Assembly (NCBI GenBank): GCA_902771745.1
Contig: CACXYG010000053.1
Coordinates: forward strand, 1-11,777
Direction: 5' to 3'
Origin: an uncultured Erysipelotrichaceae bacterium
GTDB lineage: Bacteria; Bacillota_I; Bacilli_A; RFN20; CAG-288
DNA length: 11,777 nucleotides
The notes under the pieces were generated by a model. That model made no database searches. It was not told the DNA's origin and saw only the letters and a program-made list of their open reading frames with translations. Made by a program: the position numbers and the translations under genes. Below are positions 1 to 7,153 of this stretch, one piece after another; the first letter of the stretch is position 1; every line of letters starts with the position of its first letter.

Positions 1-1
1 C

Positions 2-97
2 AAGAGACGCAGACTTCTCGGCTATGAATCAGCCGAGGCGTGCTTCTCCAAGGCCTTGGAGAAGCAGGGAATACCAAGAACATGGATGTATGTCTAA
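2..97 (+). CDS. IS30-like transposase, C-terminal end only (5' part outside window)
   Basis: An open frame enters from the left edge and ends with TAA at 95-97. It encodes 31 residues that begin KRRRLLGYESAEACF. The pattern of basic residues, then LGY, a Ser-Ala pair and a Phe a few residues on resembles the C-terminal end of IS30-family DDE transposases, where an R-R-x-L-G-Y/F-x-T/S-P/A segment follows the catalytic glutamate. No catalytic residue lies in the window, so activity cannot be judged. Just after the stop, 107-125 reads CACTTCGACTTGCAATTCA, which resembles the terminal repeats of Gram-positive IS30 elements as I remember them. Family assignment is inference from a short segment. 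An unrelated integrase-like protein cannot be excluded. Confidence 0.55.
   Translation, partial: KRRRLLGYESAEACFSKALEKQGIPRTWMYV
17..37. repeat. inverted repeat / hairpin inside transposase tail
   Basis: CTCGGCT at 17-23 and AGCCGAG at 31-37 form a perfect 7-bp stem with a 7-base loop. The hairpin lies within the transposase coding sequence, four bases before the larger palindrome at 41-66. Confidence 0.7.
41..66. repeat. 26-bp perfect palindrome inside transposase tail
   Basis: Positions 41-53 and 54-66 are exact reverse complements with no spacer, centred on AAGGCCTT. The palindrome is within the last coding part of the transposase frame. It is not followed by a T-run, so it does not look like an intrinsic terminator on either strand. 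Confidence 0.8.
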
Positions 98-156
98 ATC
101 ATTATCACTTCGACTTGCAATTCAGGATTTTCAAAAATCATTATTATTTATCGGCT

Positions 157-193
157 TTTTCATATCAGACTACTGTTTTTATGATAAGATAAT
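157..193 (+). promoter_or_regulatory. candidate promoter of the rqcP-divIC-tilS operon
   Basis: A weak -35 (TTTTCA, 157-162) is followed after 17 bp by a -10 TATGAT (180-185). A second possible -10, GATAAT, is at 188-193. Depending on which is used, transcription would start about 7 bases before the ATG at 200 or on it. No Shine-Dalgarno sequence is visible in 186-199. The assignment is by eye only. Confidence 0.45.
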
Positions 194-199
194 TACACT

Positions 200-445
200 A
201 TGAGATTAGATAAATACTTAAAAGTCAGCCGCTTGATCAAAAGAAGAGAAGCGGCCAAAGAATTCATCGATAAAGGTTATGTCAGACTCAATGGAAAAAT
301 AGCCAAACCATCCACTGAAGTCAAGGTCGGTGACAGCGTTGAGATCTCTTCCCCTATGGGTAAGAATGTCAAAGCTATCATCAAGGAAGTTCGCATGGTC
401 TCCACCATTGAGAACGCCTCAAATATGTACGAATTGGTAGATTAA
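200..445 (+). CDS. rqcP: S4-domain RNA-binding protein RqcP (YabO)
   Basis: This 81-residue protein is almost entirely an S4 RNA-binding domain. The start MRLDKYLKVSRLIKRREAAK is very close to Bacillus YabO/RqcP (MRLDKFLKVSRLIKRR), and so is the tail, which includes ASNMYEL. In the known family, RqcP binds the stalled 50S-peptidyl-tRNA complex near helix 69 and works with RqcH during poly-alanine tailing of stuck nascent chains. The length matches the family (about 80-90 residues). It is the first gene of a tight operon with divIC and tilS, and divIC starts one base after its stop. The start codon is at the domain's usual N-terminus, but it has no visible ribosome binding site, which suggests a leaderless or very short 5' UTR. 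Confidence 0.93.
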   Translation: MRLDKYLKVSRLIKRREAAKEFIDKGYVRLNGKIAKPSTEVKVGDSVEISSPMGKNVKAIIKEVRMVSTIENASNMYELVD

Positions 446-446
446 A

Positions 447-791
447 ATGTTCAAGAAAAAGAAGAATTTAGAAACCCAGATCAGCGAAGAAGAAAACAAG
501 GTCAGAGAAAACGTGATGACCAAGAAAATCACGCCTAGATTCATGACCGTCATTTATACTGCCATCATCGTCTTTTGTGTTGGTTTGGTTGCTACGTTAA
601 GCATCTTAACCATCATTCGTTTAAACAAAAACGCTCAATTAAAAGCGGAAGCCGATGCCATTGTCGAGAAATACAACATCGAAGCTACCCAGCATAACAA
701 CAAATCCGATCCGGATTATGCGGAAGTCTACTTTGAAGGCAATGTCATGTACATCCCTAGCGAGAATATCATTATCGAGTATCAGCCATAA
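447..791 (+). CDS. divIC: DivIC/FtsB-family septum formation initiator
   Basis: This 114-residue protein has the bitopic layout of DivIC/FtsB. A charged cytoplasmic N-terminus of about 33 residues comes first, then one membrane segment (about 35-57, VIYTAIIVFCVGLVATLSIL), then a short extracellular helix (about 58-80) likely to form a coiled coil. A C-terminal segment follows with DPDYAEVYFEGNVMYIP, like the DP-[ED]-Y region of DivIC. Family members form a complex with FtsL and DivIB/FtsQ at the division septum. The position between rqcP and tilS matches the Bacillus yabO-divIC-tilS order and supports DivIC over FtsL. The stop codon overlaps the tilS start by one base, so translation is probably coupled. 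The coiled coil is shorter than in some relatives. Confidence 0.82.
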   Translation: MFKKKKNLETQISEEENKVRENVMTKKITPRFMTVIYTAIIVFCVGLVATLSILTIIRLNKNAQLKAEADAIVEKYNIEATQHNNKSDPDYAEVYFEGNVMYIPSENIIIEYQP

Positions 792-2017
792 TGGAATTAT
801 CTAAAGGTATCAGAGAAGAATTTGATCGTTTTGATTTCAAAAATCACAAATATTTATTAGCGTATAGCGGTGGACCAGATAGCGTCTATCTTCTTTGGAT
901 GTTGTCTTTTTATTATCAGGATCAATTAAAAGACCACATCGCTATCTGTTATATCAATTATCATGATTCCCCTTTTGTCGACCAGGAAGAAAAACTGGTC
1001 TATGACTATGTGAAAAGATTTGGTATCAAAATCTACAAAGACGATGTTCACTACCATAAAGAGCAAGATAAGAACTTTGAAGAATGGGCTAGAAACTATC
1101 GTTATGACCTCTTTGAAAAGATTGTCAAAGAAGAAGGTTTTGATGGTCTGTTGACCGCTCATCAGAAGACTGATCATGTCGAAACCTATATCTTACAGAA
1201 GAAGAGAGGTAATCTGCCGACTCACTATGGTTTAAGAAACATCAATTACTATCATGATATGGCTTTGATCAGACCGATATTATCCATCTCTAAAAAAGAA
1301 CTGACTGATCAATTAGATAACAATCAACTACCTTATTATGATGACATCACCAATCAAGATCCTCATAAAGCCAGAACCAACATCCGTAAAGAACTCACCG
1401 AAGAAGAAATCGAAGAATACTGCTTGAAGATTCAAGAAGAAAACAAACTCCTTGATCAACTCTACCAAGAGTTTGAATCTTATCAGAACAAACTATCTTT
1501 TGAAACCTATAATCGATTTGACGAAGATAAGAAAAAGAGATATTGTTTCTATCTTTTAGATAGTAACAACTTAAAAGTTGGTCGTGAGGGTTTTGGTAAA
1601 AGAATTTTTGATTTCCTCAAGAAAAACACCTCCGGAACCTTAAAACTAAACGATGATTTGATTCTCTATCGTACCACGAAGGAATTCTTCTTAGCGAAAG
1701 ACTATTCCAAGATCTCCTATTCTTTCCATTTTGATAAACCTGGCATTTATCAAAACGAGTATTTCACCATCGATTTAACTGATATCAGCAAGTTCAACTT
1801 AAAAGACTTACCAGTAGAGATCAGAAACTATCATCCTGGTGATAGAATCAGCACCAACCTACCAACCAAAGATATCAGAAAAGCCCTGCAGAAACAGGGC
1901 GTACCATTCTATTTGCTATCTTGTTATCCAGTCTTTATCGTGGAAGGCAACATCCGTTGTGTTCCGTTCTATAAGGATATCCTAGACGAAAAGATTCCTT
2001 TGAAGTTACATTTCTAG
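791..2017 (+). CDS. tilS: tRNA(Ile)-lysidine synthetase
   Basis: This enzyme joins lysine to C34 of the CAU-anticodon tRNA-Ile2 using ATP, so that AUA is read as isoleucine. The 408-residue protein has the PP-loop SGGPDS (26-31), NFEEWARNYRYDLF (95-108), and a second active-site segment AHQKTDHVET (123-132). RP is at 161-162 and a DDITNQD...RTNIR segment at about 184-199. The C-terminal TilS domain carries EIRNYHPGDRI (about 341-351) and a KALQKQGVPF segment. The usual second motif is closer to HHADDQAET. Here the first Asp is replaced by Thr and Gln by His, so this is a divergent member, though D128 and E131-T132 remain. It begins inside the divIC stop (TAATG) and ends convergently with the next gene, overlapping by four bases. 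Confidence 0.93.
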   Translation: MELSKGIREEFDRFDFKNHKYLLAYSGGPDSVYLLWMLSFYYQDQLKDHIAICYINYHDSPFVDQEEKLVYDYVKRFGIKIYKDDVHYHKEQDKNFEEWARNYRYDLFEKIVKEEGFDGLLTAHQKTDHVETYILQKKRGNLPTHYGLRNINYYHDMALIRPILSISKKELTDQLDNNQLPYYDDITNQDPHKARTNIRKELTEEEIEEYCLKIQEENKLLDQLYQEFESYQNKLSFETYNRFDEDKKKRYCFYLLDSNNLKVGREGFGKRIFDFLKKNTSGTLKLNDDLILYRTTKEFFLAKDYSKISYSFHFDKPGIYQNEYFTIDLTDISKFNLKDLPVEIRNYHPGDRISTNLPTKDIRKALQKQGVPFYLLSCYPVFIVEGNIRCVPFYKDILDEKIPLKLHF

Positions 2018-2424
2018 AAACTTCTGGATTCTGCGATTTCAAAAATCTTATCCGTATCCGTACTCAACTGATACTTGTTAAGATCCTCTTTCTTAATCCA
2101 GAAGAGATGGCCTTCTTCACTATCTTTTAACTCACCGCTATACTCTCTACATTTATAAACCAAAGCAAGATAACGTGATTGACCATCATCCCAAGGCCAT
2201 TCCATGATGCCACAAAGAAGCGGATTTCTGATATCTAACCCTGTCTCTTCTTTTACTTCACGAATGACACTAGCTTCTAGAGTTTCATTCTTTTCTACAT
2301 GTCCACCAGGAAACGTAAGACCAGGCCAATCCTCTCTTTGACGGTCCTGGACTAAAATTTGACCACTCTTATCCTCGATGATACAGATATTAGATAGAAT
2401 CACCGTTGTATATTTTTCACTCAT
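2014..2424 (-). CDS. MutT/MutX-like NUDIX hydrolase (possible 8-oxo-dGTP diphosphatase)
   Basis: This 136-residue single-domain NUDIX protein has a perfect Nudix box at residues 41-63, starting GHVEKNETLE and ending REVKEETGL (G-x5-E-x7-REUxEExGU). The context LTFPGGHVE, with VQDRQREDWPG just before it, resembles MutX/YtkD-type 8-oxo-dGTP hydrolases of Gram-positive bacteria, which remove oxidised nucleotides from the pool. NUDIX substrate specificity cannot be settled from sequence, so the substrate is inference. The start is preceded on the minus strand by AAAGGAAAAG, about 10 bases from the ATG, an acceptable ribosome binding site. The stop codon shares the CTAG at 2014-2017 with the tilS stop on the other strand, and no terminator is visible between them. 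The gene is divergent from the lipoprotein gene across about 39 bp. Confidence 0.85.
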   Translation of the reverse strand: MSEKYTTVILSNICIIEDKSGQILVQDRQREDWPGLTFPGGHVEKNETLEASVIREVKEETGLDIRNPLLCGIMEWPWDDGQSRYLALVYKCREYSGELKDSEEGHLFWIKKEDLNKYQLSTDTDKIFEIAESRSF

Positions 2425-2450
2425 AGTTATTTCTTTTCCTTTGATTACGT

Positions 2451-2456
2451 TATAAT
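2451..2456 (+). promoter_or_regulatory. -10 box for lipoprotein gene, placed for a leaderless transcript
   Basis: A perfect TATAAT ends 7 bases before the ATG at 2464, so a typical start point would fall on or next to the A of the start codon. No good -35 is seen 16-18 bp upstream, and no Shine-Dalgarno sequence lies between the box and the ATG. The reverse strand of the same AT-rich segment may serve the divergent NUDIX gene. Confidence 0.55.
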
Positions 2457-2463
2457 TTTACCG

Positions 2464-3069
2464 ATGAAACATTCATTCAAAAAGTTTTTCTTATCATTTT
2501 TATCTTTTTCTTTTCTCGTCAGCTGCAATACTTCTAATATTGCACCCTGTTTTGAATGCTATATCGGAAGCATGTATCTTTCTCAAGCCAAGATGGATTA
2601 CTCCCGTATTGATCAGATAGAAATCATCGATAATGTCACTACAGAAGAAGGTCAAGAGAGGGAAGTTTATAAAGCCAATGAATACGTCGTTGATTTTGAA
2701 GAAAGAAATTCCTTCTTCAGCAATGATTTATTCACTTTCCCTGATAGTGAAGTCATCAAAAACAAGAATAAAGATACTGATATAACACTGGTCTATTTCT
2801 TTGTTCAGATTCCCGCTGGTTATGAAGCCTTTAAACGAGATAACGTGCAAGGTTATATCACCGATTCTGATAAACAGGTCTTATTGACCAATAACTTCTA
2901 CTACTATGCCAACAGACAAGATATCTTCTATTGTGATATCGATTTAAAAAAGAACAGTGAAATCCAAGCCCCTTATGTCTTCTCCTTCTATTTCGAAATG
3001 GATTTCACCTTGAATCTCGAATTATCCTCTACTACAACAAGAGTCCTATATAAATTACACGATGCTTAA
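2464..3069 (+). CDS. predicted lipoprotein of unknown function
   Basis: I do not recognise this 201-residue protein. It begins with a lipoprotein signal peptide: basic MKHSFKK, a hydrophobic Phe/Leu/Ser stretch, and a lipobox LVSC with the modified cysteine at position 21. It should therefore be anchored on the outer face of the cytoplasmic membrane. The mature part starts with a short cysteine-containing segment (C29-x-x-C32). It then alternates charged and aromatic stretches, with many Tyr and Phe in the second half (FFVQIPAGYEAF, NNFYYYANRQDIFY), which suggests a beta-rich fold. No transmembrane segment follows the signal. It is monocistronic between a TATAAT box and a strong hairpin terminator. 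The start is fixed by the signal peptide, although no ribosome binding site is visible. Function is unknown. Confidence 0.8.
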   Translation: MKHSFKKFFLSFLSFSFLVSCNTSNIAPCFECYIGSMYLSQAKMDYSRIDQIEIIDNVTTEEGQEREVYKANEYVVDFEERNSFFSNDLFTFPDSEVIKNKNKDTDITLVYFFVQIPAGYEAFKRDNVQGYITDSDKQVLLTNNFYYYANRQDIFYCDIDLKKNSEIQAPYVFSFYFEMDFTLNLELSSTTTRVLYKLHDA

Positions 3070-3071
3070 GT

Positions 3072-3102
3072 AAAAGACAGGCCCGATAGAACCTGTCTTT
3101 TT
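3072..3102. terminator. bidirectional intrinsic terminator
   Basis: AAAAGACAGG (3072-3081) pairs perfectly with CCTGTCTTTT (3092-3101) around a 10-base loop, CCCGATAGAA. T-rich ends on both strands let it end the lipoprotein transcript (+) and the mfd operon (minus), whose stop codon is at 3108-3110. Confidence 0.88.
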
Positions 3103-3107
3103 CACTC

Positions 3108-6100
3108 TTAATTCATATAAGCTTTTTCAAGATTCTCCGTCAAGAAGAGAAGATCAGCAAGATAATCCCTCGTCTTGGTCAAGACAAACTCGAAACGATG
3201 TTGCGCGGTGACTCTGACTTTCAATTTCACCACCAATGGCTGGAGATATTCTTCCATTCTCTTATGAATCTGAGTTTTGCTGGAGAAGATATCGCTCATA
3301 GTGATGATATAAGCACCAAGCGCTTCCGTAAATCCAGCATATAACTTGCTGTTGAGATAGTTCTCAATCTTTCTCTTTGTCAAAAGATTGCTAACTTCAT
3401 CAGGATAAGGTCCTGATAACTCTTTATACATGGTGATACGCTGCGCTTCATTACCATAATCGGATGGAATATGAGCGTCTAAAGAGAAGGAGAGTTCAAA
3501 ATCATTATGTGGTTTTTCTTCCAAGGCTTCCGAGACCAGTTTCTTTTCCTTGATGACAGTTGCCAGTAAATCCATATAGGCGTCATAACCAAGGGTATCG
3601 ACAAAGCCAGCCTGTTCACTACCTAAGATATCGCCAGCACCACGGATGTTTAAATCCTGCATAGCGATCTTATAACCAGAACCGAGTTCCGTGAAGTCTT
3701 TCAAAGCTTTTAATCTCTTCTTACCTTCATCGGTGACTTTACTAGAATCCTTGAAGAAGAAGTAAGCATAAGCAAGACGGTCACTTCTACCGACTCTACC
3801 TTTGATCTGATAAAGCTGAGCAAGACCAAAGCGGTCTGCATTTTCCACGATGATGGTATTGACATTAGGAATATCAAGACCAGATTCCACAATCGAAGTA
3901 CAGACCAAGATGTCAATCTGACACTGATAGAACTGATTCATGATATCTTCAATATCATCCTGATTCATCTTGGCGTGAACTACACCAACACGATAATCCG
4001 GGAACTTCTTTTGAAGCTTGGTTGCTAACGTCTGAATAGAAGCGATGTTGTTATGAAGATAATAGACCTGACCACGACGGTCTAACTCTCTTTGAATGAC
4101 TTCATAGATGAGCTCGTTATCCTGCTTGGCAACATAGGTCTTAACCGGCATACGGTTCATTGGAGGTTGGGCAAGAAGAGACATGCTTCTGACACCAAGA
4201 AGAGACATCTGCATGGTACGAGGAATCGGTGTAGCAGTCAAAGTCAGACAATCGATGTTCTTTGCCTTTTCTTTGATCTTTTCTTTATGAGCAACACCAA
4301 ACTTCTGTTCCTCGTCGACGATTAAAAGACCAAGATCTTTAAACATCACAGCATCGGCAAGTAAACCGTGTGTACCTATAACCAAATCGAGTTTGCCTTC
4401 TTTTAACTGCTCGATAATCTCTTTTTGTTTTTGCTTAGTGACAAAGCGGTTATAGACCGCGATGTTGACACCAAAGTCTTTGAATCTCTCTTTGGCGACC
4501 TTGTAATGCTGGTTGGATAAAATGGTGGTTGGGCAAAGAAGAACAACCTGCTTATGAGCAAGTATAGCTTTAAAAGCAGCGTTGAAGGCAACTTCGGTTT
4601 TACCAAAACCGACATCACCAGCAACCAGTCGATCCATCGGATGAGGTGATTCCATATCATTCTTGATATCCTGAATCGCCTGATATTGACTCTCGGTATA
4701 AGGATATGGGAAATCTTCCATGAAGGATTTTTCAAATTCATTCTCTCTTGGGAATGCAAAACCAGGACGGTTTTGTCTTTCCGCATATAAGGTTAAAAGC
4801 TGGTCAGCAAGATAGCTGATACGAGAACGGATCTTCGCCTTCTTTCTCGACCAGGTGGAGCCACCAAGTCTATCTAAGGCTGGGGCATAACCTTCTCTAG
4901 AGGAATATTTCCTGATGAGACGATATTGAGATAATGGAAGATAGAAGACAGCATCTTCTGCATACTGAACTTTCAGGTATTCTAAGCCATCCATGGTGAC
5001 TACACCCTGATAACGGCCAACACCATGAACTTCATGAACGACATAATCGCCTTCTTTTAAGTCTTCGTATTTACGGATGATCTTCGCTTCTTTATAACGA
5101 GATAAGAAACGAGATTTCTGATCGGTGACACCAAAGATTTCCTTAGCGCTTAAATAGGTGTGTTTTTCATCTGGTATTTCATAACCATGGGTGATTCTAC
5201 CTTCGACTAACATCACCTGACTATGTTTTGGATATAAGGTATGAGCAATTCCTTTTTCCGTCAAGAAGTTATCATAGTTGGATAAGTTAGGTTCTGGTAA
5301 GACGATTCTGACTTTGTACCCCTGTTTGAGATATTCGTTAAGCATGAAACCAGACTCCGCATAAGAGAGTGCCTTAAAGGAGTTTTCACGGATGACAAAA
5401 GAATCATCTTCTTGATAACTGGCCTCTTTAAAGTCCATAAAAGAGATGTCGTCTTGTTTATAAACTCTTTCACCTTTGATGGAGTTGCCATCTTTAACAA
5501 CGGTGCTGAAATATGTCTTTTCCTTCTTTAGAACCTGCTTTTGTTCTTCCAAAGATTCCTTTGGTGAATATAAGTATTTCTCATAAGCGGAAAGGTAATC
5601 TAAAAGACAATGGTCTTCTTGTTTGAATAAAGCGTAGAAACGAGAATCAATCTCCGCTAGATATCCGTCGCTGGAATTGATCAACAAGTCATTAAGTCTT
5701 TCAATCAAATCATCATAAGCAAGACGGTCAGTAACTTCCTTTTCCGCCTGCTTCATCTGTTTGTTGATGTTCTCTAGACCATACTGGATATCAGTGTCAC
5801 TCAAAAGACGTAAAGAAGCTGGATGGATACGGATACTTTTTACATGTTCAAAGGATAATTCATCGATGGTACGGAAGAAACGGATATCATCGATTTCATC
5901 GCCGAAGAACTCAATACGGACCGGATTGTTATAAGCGGAATCATAGATATCTAAAATACCACCGCGAAGAGCAAACTGATTGGCGGAGGTGACATTATCG
6001 ACCGGAGTATAGCCAAGACGTTTGATCTTTTCTAACAGATCTTTTAAGACAAACATATCTTCCGTATGAAGATCTAAAAGGGAACTCTCATATTGTTCTT

Positions 6101-6488
6101 TTGGTAGGATGTTGATCATACTAGAAGACATATGAGCTACTAAGATAGAAGGTTTATCCTCAAAGATAGAAGAGACTGCCAACAGTCTTTCTTCGCTCAT
6201 TTCTGGAGAGACACCAATGGCACTGGTTCTGAAGATTTCATCATAAGGGAAGATATATGATTCATCCTCTTTGACAAAGTCACCTAAGAACTGTGAAAAG
6301 CGTTCCGCCTCATAAATAGTTGGGAAGAGGAAGAACATCTTTCTTGGTTTATCCTGGAAAGAGAGCGCAGCTAAAAGAGCCAAGGCTTCTGGCGAAGAGA
6401 CATGAATGTTCTCTTGTTGATCGAGCTTGGCTTTTTCTTTTTGTTTTTTCAGATAATCGAACAGAGTAATTTTATCTAATAATGCCAT
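3108..6488 (-). CDS. mfd: transcription-repair coupling factor Mfd
   Basis: Mfd is a DNA translocase that pushes stalled RNA polymerase off lesions and recruits UvrA. The 1126-residue protein is close to family length (about 1150-1180). In order it has a UvrB-like N-terminal region with FALRGGILDIY (about 171-181) and a CarD-like RNA-polymerase-interaction domain (about 470-545, YVVHEVHGVGRYQG). Next come RecG-like helicase motifs: Walker A GDVGFGKTE (about 622), DEEQKFGV (about 722), TATPIPRT, ESGLDIPNVNTIIVENADRF, and QIKGRVGRS (about 896), followed by the C-terminal UvrA-regulating domain. All hallmark motifs are present, so it is probably functional. Its ATG directly follows the pth stop codon with no gap, and the pair repeats the pth-mfd linkage of Bacillus. 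It is the last gene before the hairpin at 3072-3101. Confidence 0.97.
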   Translation of the reverse strand: MALLDKITLFDYLKKQKEKAKLDQQENIHVSSPEALALLAALSFQDKPRKMFFLFPTIYEAERFSQFLGDFVKEDESYIFPYDEIFRTSAIGVSPEMSEERLLAVSSIFEDKPSILVAHMSSSMINILPKEQYESSLLDLHTEDMFVLKDLLEKIKRLGYTPVDNVTSANQFALRGGILDIYDSAYNNPVRIEFFGDEIDDIRFFRTIDELSFEHVKSIRIHPASLRLLSDTDIQYGLENINKQMKQAEKEVTDRLAYDDLIERLNDLLINSSDGYLAEIDSRFYALFKQEDHCLLDYLSAYEKYLYSPKESLEEQKQVLKKEKTYFSTVVKDGNSIKGERVYKQDDISFMDFKEASYQEDDSFVIRENSFKALSYAESGFMLNEYLKQGYKVRIVLPEPNLSNYDNFLTEKGIAHTLYPKHSQVMLVEGRITHGYEIPDEKHTYLSAKEIFGVTDQKSRFLSRYKEAKIIRKYEDLKEGDYVVHEVHGVGRYQGVVTMDGLEYLKVQYAEDAVFYLPLSQYRLIRKYSSREGYAPALDRLGGSTWSRKKAKIRSRISYLADQLLTLYAERQNRPGFAFPRENEFEKSFMEDFPYPYTESQYQAIQDIKNDMESPHPMDRLVAGDVGFGKTEVAFNAAFKAILAHKQVVLLCPTTILSNQHYKVAKERFKDFGVNIAVYNRFVTKQKQKEIIEQLKEGKLDLVIGTHGLLADAVMFKDLGLLIVDEEQKFGVAHKEKIKEKAKNIDCLTLTATPIPRTMQMSLLGVRSMSLLAQPPMNRMPVKTYVAKQDNELIYEVIQRELDRRGQVYYLHNNIASIQTLATKLQKKFPDYRVGVVHAKMNQDDIEDIMNQFYQCQIDILVCTSIVESGLDIPNVNTIIVENADRFGLAQLYQIKGRVGRSDRLAYAYFFFKDSSKVTDEGKKRLKALKDFTELGSGYKIAMQDLNIRGAGDILGSEQAGFVDTLGYDAYMDLLATVIKEKKLVSEALEEKPHNDFELSFSLDAHIPSDYGNEAQRITMYKELSGPYPDEVSNLLTKRKIENYLNSKLYAGFTEALGAYIITMSDIFSSKTQIHKRMEEYLQPLVVKLKVRVTAQHRFEFVLTKTRDYLADLLFLTENLEKAYMN

Positions 6489-7112
6489 TTACTTCTTGAA
6501 ATCCATCGTCACGACAACTTTAGTTTTAGGCTGATAGACTTCCGCATTATACTTCGTCATCGCTTTTTCAAAGCCGAACTTTAACGTATATTCTAAAGCT
6601 TCAGCCGCTTTGGAAATACCATCTTTCCAAGCTTCATATTCATCAGCATCACGAGCAGAAGATAAGACATAATCCGGAATTCTATTTGGATTACTAGATG
6701 GTGCTGGTCTACCGATACCGATACGGATTCTTCTGAACTGATCCGTGCCTAAAAGCTGAATGATGTTCTTTAAACCGTTATGACCAGCAGAGGAACCTTT
6801 CAACTTCAAACGGACATTACCAGGTTCGGTATCCATATCATCTACAAGGATGATGATGTCATCAATATCCACTTTATAGAAGTTTTTCACAGCGATTAAG
6901 GCTTCGCCAGAGAGGTTGACGTAGGTCAATGGTTTTACTAACAAGACGTCTTCATTAAAAATTCTGCCCTTACCGACTAAGGACTTGAAGTTCTTCTTAT
7001 TGATGTCGATGTTAAAATCAGAAGCGACTAGGTCGATGGCCTGGAAACCAGAATTGTGTCTGGTATCTTTGTAGATATCGCCATAGTTGCCTATACCTAA
7101 AATAAGTTTCAT
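6489..7112 (-). CDS. pth: peptidyl-tRNA hydrolase
   Basis: This enzyme cleaves the ester bond of peptidyl-tRNAs that fall off the ribosome and so recycles the tRNA. The 207-residue protein begins MKLILGIGNYG and keeps the family's functional residues: N9, catalytic H19 in DTRHNSG, N66 in the YVN segment, D92 in LVDDMD, and N112 in AGHNGLKN. It also has the GIGRP and DYVLS segments typical of Pth. The length is slightly above the usual 185-195 because of a C-terminal tail (YQPKTKVVVTMDFKK). It abuts mfd with zero spacing. Upstream is a 41-bp gap from the zinc-ribbon gene, containing a possible promoter of its own and a weak GGTA near the ATG. Confidence 0.96.
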   Translation of the reverse strand: MKLILGIGNYGDIYKDTRHNSGFQAIDLVASDFNIDINKKNFKSLVGKGRIFNEDVLLVKPLTYVNLSGEALIAVKNFYKVDIDDIIILVDDMDTEPGNVRLKLKGSSAGHNGLKNIIQLLGTDQFRRIRIGIGRPAPSSNPNRIPDYVLSSARDADEYEAWKDGISKAAEALEYTLKFGFEKAMTKYNAEVYQPKTKVVVTMDFKK

Positions 7113-7118
7113 ATTTTA

Positions 7119-7132
7119 CCTATGTTATTATA
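7119..7132 (-). promoter_or_regulatory. candidate internal promoter for pth-mfd
   Basis: On the minus strand a perfect TATAAT (7127-7132) lies 14 bases before the pth ATG, which predicts a leader of only about 7-8 bases beginning near GGTAAAAT. No clear -35 is visible because the upstream DNA is the end of the preceding gene. It may let pth-mfd be transcribed separately from rdgB. Confidence 0.4.
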
Positions 7133-7153
7133 ATCAATTTCTTTTGATTTTCT

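Larger units (their letters stand above)
1..127 (+). mobile_element. probable right end of an IS30-like insertion sequence
   Basis: This covers the transposase tail plus about 30 bases after its stop, where a CACTTCGACTTGCAATTCAGG-like segment (107-127) may be the right inverted repeat. The exact boundary and any target duplication cannot be seen because the left end is outside the window. If the boundary is near 127, the element ends about 70 bp upstream of the rqcP start and could influence its promoter. Confidence 0.4.

Noticed and set aside
926..1177. Minus-strand open frame inside tilS
   Set aside because: It is hydrophobic but is the complement of the conserved TilS region and has no initiation signals.
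3710..3916. Open frames inside mfd on both strands (for example 3710-3916, 4092-4325, 4403-4786, 5261-5500)
   Set aside because: All lie within the well-supported mfd frame, have no ribosome binding sites and no recognisable domains. They are by-products of codon bias.
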